The notes under the pieces: model-generated
The model's database searches: none
What the model was told of the DNA's origin: nothing
What the model saw: only the letters and a program-made list of their open reading frames with translations
From: Fibrobacteraceae bacterium
GTDB taxonomy: Bacteria > Fibrobacterota > Fibrobacteria > Fibrobacterales > Fibrobacteraceae
NCBI GenBank assembly: GCA_023231365.1
Contig: JALNVO010000082.1
Location: 1-10,518, forward strand
Direction of reading: 5' to 3'
Length of the DNA stretch: 10,518 nucleotides
Translations under genes and position numbers: made by a program
Shown: one piece after another, positions 6,898-10,518 of the stretch
How positions within the stretch are numbered: position 1 is the first letter of the stretch
Layout: every line of letters begins with the position of its first letter

Positions 6898-7148
6898 TGT
6901 ACCGCATCTAACTGAAGGATAAAAAATTGATTTTTCAGGCTTCAAATTGCAACAAAGAAAAGTGCTGTACTTTTTTTGAACCCAATTTGAAAATCAAAAA
7001 AATTGCACTGCTTTTATATGTAACCACTATTCACACAAATACAAGGTTGAATAAACCTTGCAAAATCGCCTTTTCAATAATATGAATAAACGAGCAATAC
7101 GGCACCATTGAAAATCGGCGAATCTCAATTGTAAACAGCTGAATTAGC
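6898..7148. other. Spacer downstream of the XRE gene
   Basis: Apart from the open frame continuing to 6993 and the hairpin at 7042-7060, this stretch is AT-rich and shows no gene, RNA or promoter I can support. Confidence 0.4.
7042..7060 (-). terminator. Hairpin, possible weak terminator of the XRE gene
   Basis: CAAGGTT (7042-7048) and AACCTTG (7054-7060) form a perfect 7-pair stem with loop GAATA. On the minus strand it is followed by TATTTGTG, and it lies about 90 bases after the stop of the XRE gene. The U-tract is poor, so termination is only a possibility. Confidence 0.35.
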
Positions 7149-7403
7149 CTATTTTTTCTTCCGCGTCCTAGTTTTAATACCTTCAAGATCCATCAACTCT
7201 TGCAGGGTTATCTTTAGCGCATTGGCAATCTGAATGAGCGTAATGAGCCGCGGAGAGCGTCTATCGTTGATGGCCCTGTACACCGTTGTTTTGACGATTT
7301 TATTTTTTTTGCAAAATTGATCCACAGAGGTATAGCCTGCGGCATCGAGTTTGCGCTGGATGGATTTGGCAATATGATTTAGAATGATTTGTGGATTTTG
7401 CAT
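7149..7403 (-). CDS. Small XRE-type helix-turn-helix protein
   Basis: An 84-residue DNA-binding protein. Residues about 24-72 form a Cro/C1-type fold: TSVDQFCKKNKI (helix 2 and turn), VKTTVYRAINDRRSP (recognition helix), then LITLIQIANALKITLQELM (helices 4-5). The C-terminus is a basic tail (TRTRKKK). It is the size of solitary regulators or antitoxin-like repressors, but no toxin gene is adjacent. The ATG at 7403 is the only Met before residue 71, yet there is no ribosome site; TATAAT directly abuts the ATG, and AAAGGT is too far upstream (over 20 bases). If that TATAAT were the -10, transcription would begin inside the gene, so either another promoter is used or the message has an unusual 5' end. 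Repeated AATCT sites just upstream suggest autoregulation. DNA-binding assignment is firm; targets are unknown. Confidence 0.8.
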   Translation of the reverse strand: MQNPQIILNHIAKSIQRKLDAAGYTSVDQFCKKNKIVKTTVYRAINDRRSPRLITLIQIANALKITLQELMDLEGIKTRTRKKK

Positions 7404-7408
7404 ATTAT

Positions 7409-7456
7409 AAATCTAAATGATTTACCTTTAAAAATCTGTGTTCTAGATTACAGATT
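7409..7456. promoter_or_regulatory. Candidate operator of the XRE gene (AATCT half-sites)
   Basis: Four AATCT/AGATT half-sites are packed in 48 bases upstream of the XRE ATG: 7410-7414, 7433-7437, 7445-7449 and 7452-7456. They form two dyads: AAATC-TAAAT-GATTT (7409-7423) and AATCTGT (7433-7439) with ACAGATT (7450-7456) around a 10-base centre containing TCTAGA. The position fits autoregulation by the adjacent protein; this is inference. Confidence 0.4.
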
Positions 7457-7626
7457 AAAATATGCCAAAGTGGATCTTTGCAAAAAGATTCAGCTCGCTC
7501 ATGCCTTTTCGAACAAATTACAGACGCCCCGATGTTCTAAATTACATTATCCCTTTTTGGATTACTCTATCTAGGATGTCCATAAAATTTACTTTATTGG
7601 AATAAATAGCATACAAATTGAATACA

Positions 7627-7700
7627 GCACAGACAAGTTTGCTGCCTATATCGTCGAAATGCAGCTAGAGACGATGAAATCGTGAGAACAGAAAATTTTG
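7627..7700 (+). repeat. Degenerate solo copy of the two-hairpin repeat
   Basis: This aligns with unit 1 of the right-end array: GCAC leader (7627-7630), GACAAG-TTTG where the array has GGCAAG-CTTG, then CGAAATGCAGC, and the hairpin ACGAT-GAA-ATCGT (7671-7683). The arms of the first hairpin no longer pair. An extra ATCGTC at 7650-7655 can pair with GACGAT (7670-7675) in competition with the second hairpin. The rest of 7457-7773 shows nothing else I can support. Confidence 0.6.
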
Positions 7701-7773
7701 CACTTTATCGCTTAGTAATTATGGCTCCGCATCAATTTTTAATCACATTACAAATTAACCTCAATTTTTCCTC

Positions 7774-9105
7774 TCAAAATTCAGCCTTTCCCGAGATTCC
7801 CAGCCGTTTGAGCGAAACTCCGGACCGCTTGCAGATGCGGAAATCAGCGAAAAGTATTCCTGAAAACCATTCGCAAAAAAACATCTCCGTCTGTTCTCGC
7901 AAAATAAGCGGCGACGTTTCCGAAAGCCCTTCATTTACAGTCAAAAGAACTTGCGAATAGTTTTTTTTACCCAAATTTGCCTTCACACCCCATTCGAAAA
8001 CGGGAAGTTTCTCCAAGTTCCATTTGATTTCGGTAAACAGGCTCTCCGATTCGAACAAGCGAATTCCAGAAGCGAGAGCGAAAGAGAGCAATAAAGAATC
8101 GCCCAAAGTACGCGCCGAGACCTCTGCCCCCAAAGCAGAACGTCTGCATTTCTTTTTTGCAGATAAAGAAAAATCAGAATGAATTATTCCCGAATCTTTA
8201 GGAACAGTTGTGCGCTCTGCAAGCACAATCATCCATGGTTTTAGGGGTACATTAGCCCATTGACTCCACCACCATTTGTTCTTGTTCACAGAACGCGGCA
8301 AACGAAAAAAGCCCGGAAGCGAATCATTTCCGTGAAAATACCCCTTAAAACGGTAGCTAATCCCCAGCATGTCTTTTTTATTGTTAACAAAAGAGGCAAA
8401 AAGGAGAGGCGTTCTCCAACCCCGGTTATAAGCAACGGTCAGATCCGAGCCTGCAAACCTAGTGCATAAAAATAAAGAATATTCCCTTTCTAAAGAACCC
8501 AAAGCAAATGCAGATATCCGCAAAGCTTTTATGTCCCCGAAACCAGCCCGCACACCAATAGCCGAATCCGCAGTGAATAGAGCCCCCGCTTCCCAAAGTT
8601 TACTTTCTGATCCTCCTGCATAGCCCAGCACGGGTATAATCGGCAAAAGAGAACCGGCATCGCCTTTTGAAAGATTGCCCAGTACTGCAAACTCTCTTTT
8701 CCCCTTGTACTGTATCCGCCATTTCTCAGGTTTTGCATTCATCGCAGGTTCACCTGCGAATACAGCATTCCCAGAAAATTGCATCAAAGAAGCCTTAGTG
8801 AGGAACCGCCTCCTCCTAATATGCCCAAGCGAATCAAAAGACGCGGAATAGGTAAACCTGCCATGCACTTTTGACTTCGAAAGAAGACTCGCAACCGTTT
8901 CTGGACAAGGCTCTCCGCCATAAGATTCCCACAGAGCACAAGCATCTTCGTCTTCACCATCCTGAATCAAGGCAAGTAAATCCTCCAATTCATCGTATGT
9001 GATCAGCCCGTCGTCCCATGCCCAAAAAGCCCGTTCCTCATTCAGGAAGGATTCCGAAAAAGCGACAGTAAAAGCCAAAAGGAAGAAAAATATCATTCTA
9101 CACAT
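7774..9105 (-). CDS. Exported protein of unknown function, possible outer-membrane beta-barrel
   Basis: A 443-residue protein that I do not recognise. The N-terminus (MCRMIFFFLLAFTVAFS) is a signal peptide with likely cleavage before ESF. Mature residues 18-67 are acidic and helical (FWAWDDGLITYDELEDLLAL, then two cysteines at 56 and 67), unlike the rest. From about residue 80 onward the sequence alternates polar and apolar residues with many aromatics (for example FTYSASFDSLGHI, REYSLFLCTRF, MLGISYRFKGYF), as in barrel strands, and it ends in phenylalanine (GISGKAEF), the usual last residue of outer-membrane barrels. The frame runs back to a TTG at 9135, but the ATG at 9105 is chosen because AGGAAAG lies about 8 bases before it and the signal peptide starts there. 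Transcribed away from rsmG. Barrel is an inference from strand pattern; the N-terminal helical part could be a periplasmic plug or adaptor. Confidence 0.75.
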   Translation of the reverse strand: MCRMIFFFLLAFTVAFSESFLNEERAFWAWDDGLITYDELEDLLALIQDGEDEDACALWESYGGEPCPETVASLLSKSKVHGRFTYSASFDSLGHIRRRRFLTKASLMQFSGNAVFAGEPAMNAKPEKWRIQYKGKREFAVLGNLSKGDAGSLLPIIPVLGYAGGSESKLWEAGALFTADSAIGVRAGFGDIKALRISAFALGSLEREYSLFLCTRFAGSDLTVAYNRGWRTPLLFASFVNNKKDMLGISYRFKGYFHGNDSLPGFFRLPRSVNKNKWWWSQWANVPLKPWMIVLAERTTVPKDSGIIHSDFSLSAKKKCRRSALGAEVSARTLGDSLLLSFALASGIRLFESESLFTEIKWNLEKLPVFEWGVKANLGKKNYSQVLLTVNEGLSETSPLILREQTEMFFCEWFSGILFADFRICKRSGVSLKRLGISGKAEF

Positions 9106-9129
9106 AAAGACGTCTTTCCTATAAAGACG
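9106..9129 (-). promoter_or_regulatory. Hairpin covering the ribosome site of the exported-protein gene
   Basis: On the minus strand CGTCTTT (9129-9123) pairs with AAAGACG (9117-9111) around ATAGG, so the AGGAAAG ribosome site lies in the loop and descending arm, 8 bases before the ATG at 9105. The same AAAGACG also starts the palindrome AAAGACGTCTTT (9106-9117), giving a shorter competing fold. The 76-base gap 9106-9181 must also serve rsmG in the other direction. Confidence 0.4.
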
Positions 9130-9181
9130 CTTCAAAACCCAAACTGGAGAAGAAAAGATCTTTTTTTCCTAATTTTGTTGC

Positions 9182-9898
9182 ATGCCGCAATTTTTTACCA
9201 AGCGTCTGACAAGCCATAATTTTCCCCTCTTCCGCGGAAAGCGGGTCACGCCGTCCCCCGAAGGTCTTAAAACACTCCTCGCCTATTATGGGGTCGATCT
9301 TCAGCAAGAAACGCTGGAAAAGCTCTGGGCCTACCATTCGTTACTTCGCGAAAACAACGGAGACCAGGATTTAACACGATTAAACGCTTTTGAGACGATT
9401 GTCGAAAGACACTACGCCGACTGCATCCTCATCAATGCATACGTCCCGAAGTGGCCCCTGCGTATGGTGGACATCGGAAGCGGAGCAGGATTCCCCGGAA
9501 TTCCTCTCAAGCTGGTAAATCCGCAAATTAAACTCACGCTTTGCGAGCCACGCCCAAACCGTATCGAGTTTTTGAATATGGTCATTGAAAAGCTCGACCT
9601 CAAGGGTATTGAAGTCTTCGGGCACAAGGTCACAAGCCGGAGCCTAACGTTCCCCGTAACGGGAGCCATTAGCCGCGCATTCGAAATCATGGAAAAAACG
9701 CTTCCCCGATTAGAAAAGGCTCTTATCCCCGGTGGACGCGTTTACTTTATGAAGGGTCCTGCAGTTAAAGAAGAACTCGCTACGCTTCACCCGGAAGATT
9801 TCGGCTACACTCTTATTGAAAAACATTTTTACCGCATCCCCAAAAGCACGCAAGACCGTGCGCTCATCGTGCTAGAACGAAATAAAGGGATCCTCTAG
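9182..9898 (+). CDS. rsmG: 16S rRNA (guanine-N7) methyltransferase RsmG
   Basis: RsmG (GidB) uses S-adenosylmethionine to methylate N7 of G527 (E. coli numbering) in 16S rRNA; its loss gives low-level streptomycin resistance in several bacteria. The 238-residue protein has the Rossmann methyltransferase core: motif I VDIGSGAGFPGIPL (96-109), the acidic end of strand 2 in CEPRPNRIEFL (Glu122), ISRAF (163-167), and GGRVYFMKG (184-192) near the end. The upstream LLRENNGDQDLTRLN and ERHYADC segments correspond to the conserved helical N-terminal part. The ATG at 9182 gives about 20 residues more than is usual before the first helix, and there is no ribosome site; I see no better start codon before the conserved region. 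It stands alone here rather than beside mnmG or parAB as in many genomes. Identification is secure, the exact start less so. Confidence 0.92.
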   Translation: MPQFFTKRLTSHNFPLFRGKRVTPSPEGLKTLLAYYGVDLQQETLEKLWAYHSLLRENNGDQDLTRLNAFETIVERHYADCILINAYVPKWPLRMVDIGSGAGFPGIPLKLVNPQIKLTLCEPRPNRIEFLNMVIEKLDLKGIEVFGHKVTSRSLTFPVTGAISRAFEIMEKTLPRLEKALIPGGRVYFMKGPAVKEELATLHPEDFGYTLIEKHFYRIPKSTQDRALIVLERNKGIL

Positions 9899-9984
9899 AA
9901 ATTATTTGCAATGCACAAAAGTTGTTCGTTTCAATAACGGTCATGCAAGTATCTTTCTAAAAAAGGTTTAAGCCCCCAGTAAAA

Positions 9985-10007
9985 ACGATTTCATCGCGAC
10001 TCTCGGT
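9985..10007 (-). repeat. Opposite-strand fragment of the two-hairpin repeat
   Basis: On the minus strand this reads ACCGAGAGTCGC then GATGAAATCGT: the array leader (GAGAGTCGC) directly joined to the second hairpin (CGAT-GAA-ATCG), with the CTTG hairpin missing. On this strand a T5 run follows the short stem, so it might also act as a weak terminator for transcripts entering from the right. Confidence 0.5.
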
Positions 10008-10226
10008 TTAGATGATTTTAACCATTTTTAATTTCTACCCACATCAAAAAAATTTCTCTATCAAAGTTCACACGCACCAAAAAGCACGTGAGCCCCGCCC
10101 AAGTGTTCGTGTTCCCCATTCTTCTTGTAATGTCTTTTCGCAGGGATCACTCTCACTAAGCGCTGAAGTGCAAGAACCACTCATTCTCTCTTGATTTCAC
10201 TGGAAATTTTTTCGCAATACAATGAA

Positions 10227-10249
10227 AGGGACCTTAATTAAAGGTGCCT
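10227..10249. repeat. Hairpin AGGGACCTT / AAGGTGCCT
   Basis: Arms AGGGACCTT (10227-10235) and AAGGTGCCT (10241-10249) pair with a single G-G mismatch around AATTA. It is 330 bases past rsmG and lacks a T-run, so I do not call it a terminator. Confidence 0.35.
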
Positions 10250-10287
10250 CTAAAAATTGCTTTAGTGAAATGAACAGCTTGCAAATC

Positions 10288-10359
10288 GAGCGCAGCAAAG
10301 GCAAGCTTGCTTGTCTTTATTGCCGAGATGCAGCAGCGGACGATGAAATCGTCCAAATT
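10288..10359 (+). repeat. Array unit 1
   Basis: Leader GAGCGCAGC is the most divergent of the three. Hairpin A: AAAGGCAAG (10297-10305), loop CTTG, CTTGTCTTT (10310-10318), 9 pairs with one G-U. Hairpin B: GGACGAT (10338-10344), loop GAA, ATCGTCC (10348-10354), 7 perfect pairs. Confidence 0.7.
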
Positions 10360-10434
10360 GAGAGTCGCACTTAAGCTTGCTTAAGTATGACCGAAATGCA
10401 GGCGATGACGCAAAGCGTCAATACCATGCAAGGT
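10360..10434 (+). repeat. Array unit 2
   Basis: Leader GAGAGTCGCAC. Hairpin A: ACTTAAG (10369-10375), loop CTTG, CTTAAGT (10380-10386), 7 perfect pairs. Hairpin B: TGACGC (10406-10411), loop AAA, GCGTCA (10415-10420), 6 perfect pairs. Confidence 0.75.
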
Positions 10435-10518
10435 GAGTGTCGCACAACCGAGCTTGCTTGGTTGTATGACCGAACCGCAGGGGTAACGCGAAGCGTACAT
10501 ACTCTCTGTATTGATGCC
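10435..10518 (+). repeat. Array unit 3 (end of unit not determined)
   Basis: Leader GAGTGTCGCAC. Hairpin A: ACAACCGAG (10444-10452), loop CTTG, CTTGGTTGT (10457-10465), 9 pairs with one G-U. Hairpin B: GTAACGC (10483-10489), loop GAA, GCGTAC (10493-10498), 6 pairs with one bulged A. The tail has ATAC-TCTCT-GTAT and the window ends before any fourth leader. Confidence 0.7.

Larger units (their letters stand above)
9899..10287. other. Gene-free stretch after rsmG
   Basis: No credible gene: the one 60-codon plus-strand frame (10012-10194) has no ribosome site and a low-complexity product. The stretch includes an opposite-strand repeat fragment and one hairpin, listed separately. No GC-rich terminator with a T-run follows rsmG on the plus strand. 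Near its end, CAGCTTGCAAATC (10276-10288) faintly resembles another decayed repeat unit. Confidence 0.5.
10288..10518 (+). repeat. Tandem array of two-hairpin units (at least 3, continues past window)
   Basis: Three head-to-tail units begin with GAG at 10288, 10360 and 10435 (spacing 72 and 75 bases). Each has the same order: leader GAGnGTCGCAC, hairpin A with invariant loop CTTG closed by G-C, a linker close to TATGACCGAAATGCAG, hairpin B with a 3-base loop, and a short variable tail. Arms of A and B differ between units but remain complementary, and the two imperfect pairs in A stems are both G-U if the plus strand is RNA. That pattern says the fold is conserved rather than the sequence, and that the plus strand is the transcribed one, if it is transcribed. 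I do not recognise a named repeat family; it is neither a CRISPR array nor a typical attC site. Confidence 0.75.

Noticed and set aside
7149..7403. Toxin-antitoxin pair with the XRE protein as antitoxin
   Set aside because: No candidate toxin frame lies next to it on either strand; the neighbours are non-coding or an exported protein.
10012..10194. 60-residue plus-strand ORF after rsmG
   Set aside because: No ribosome site, low-complexity product rich in Ser, Pro and His, and no coding-like composition.
10288..10518. CRISPR array
   Set aside because: Units lack a constant repeat with unique spacers; the variable parts are the paired arms of hairpins, and no cas gene is in the window.
10288..10518. 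Integron attC cassette array
   Set aside because: No GTTRRRY/RYYYAAC core sites, and no cassette genes between units; the spacing is too short and regular.

Overview
The window is bacterial chromosome with a moderate, somewhat AT-leaning composition and an inner and outer membrane lifestyle. It carries lipoprotein maturation (lgt), cell-wall transpeptidation, a signal-peptide protein that looks like an outer-membrane barrel, and an oligoribonuclease. The gene types, the DUF2279-like protein after fabF and the look of the hypothetical proteins make me think of Fibrobacter (Fibrobacterota). That is an impression from protein style, not a database match, and I hold it at about 0.6.

Left part (1-2303, minus strand): orn, a small penicillin-binding transpeptidase and lgt form a tight cluster, each junction a 4-base ATGA overlap, so the three are probably co-transcribed and translationally coupled. 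The lgt 3' end runs off the window. A 134-base divergent spacer with repeated elements separates this cluster from fabF (plus strand), a textbook KAS II. fabF is followed after 3 bases by a TTG-started exported DUF2279-like protein whose ribosome binding site lies inside the end of fabF.

Middle (4658-7148): a 500-base gene-free stretch with three strong inverted repeats, then a YitT-family membrane protein (minus strand), then about 1.1 kb that is almost empty. This holds three short, weakly supported reading frames that may be small genes or decayed remnants.

Right part (7149-10518): a small XRE-type DNA-binding protein with a cluster of AATCT half-sites in its upstream region; a signal-peptide protein of unknown function that I cannot assign to a family (possible outer-membrane barrel); divergent rsmG (16S rRNA m7G methyltransferase); then intergenic DNA ending in an array of at least three tandem 72-75 base units.

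The array is the most unusual part of the window. Each unit has two hairpins whose arms differ in sequence between units yet still pair: one with an invariant CTTG loop closed by G-C, the other mostly with a GAA loop. A degenerate copy lies at about 7627-7700 and an opposite-strand fragment at 9985-10007, so the element seems to be dispersed as well as tandem. I do not recognise it as a named family.
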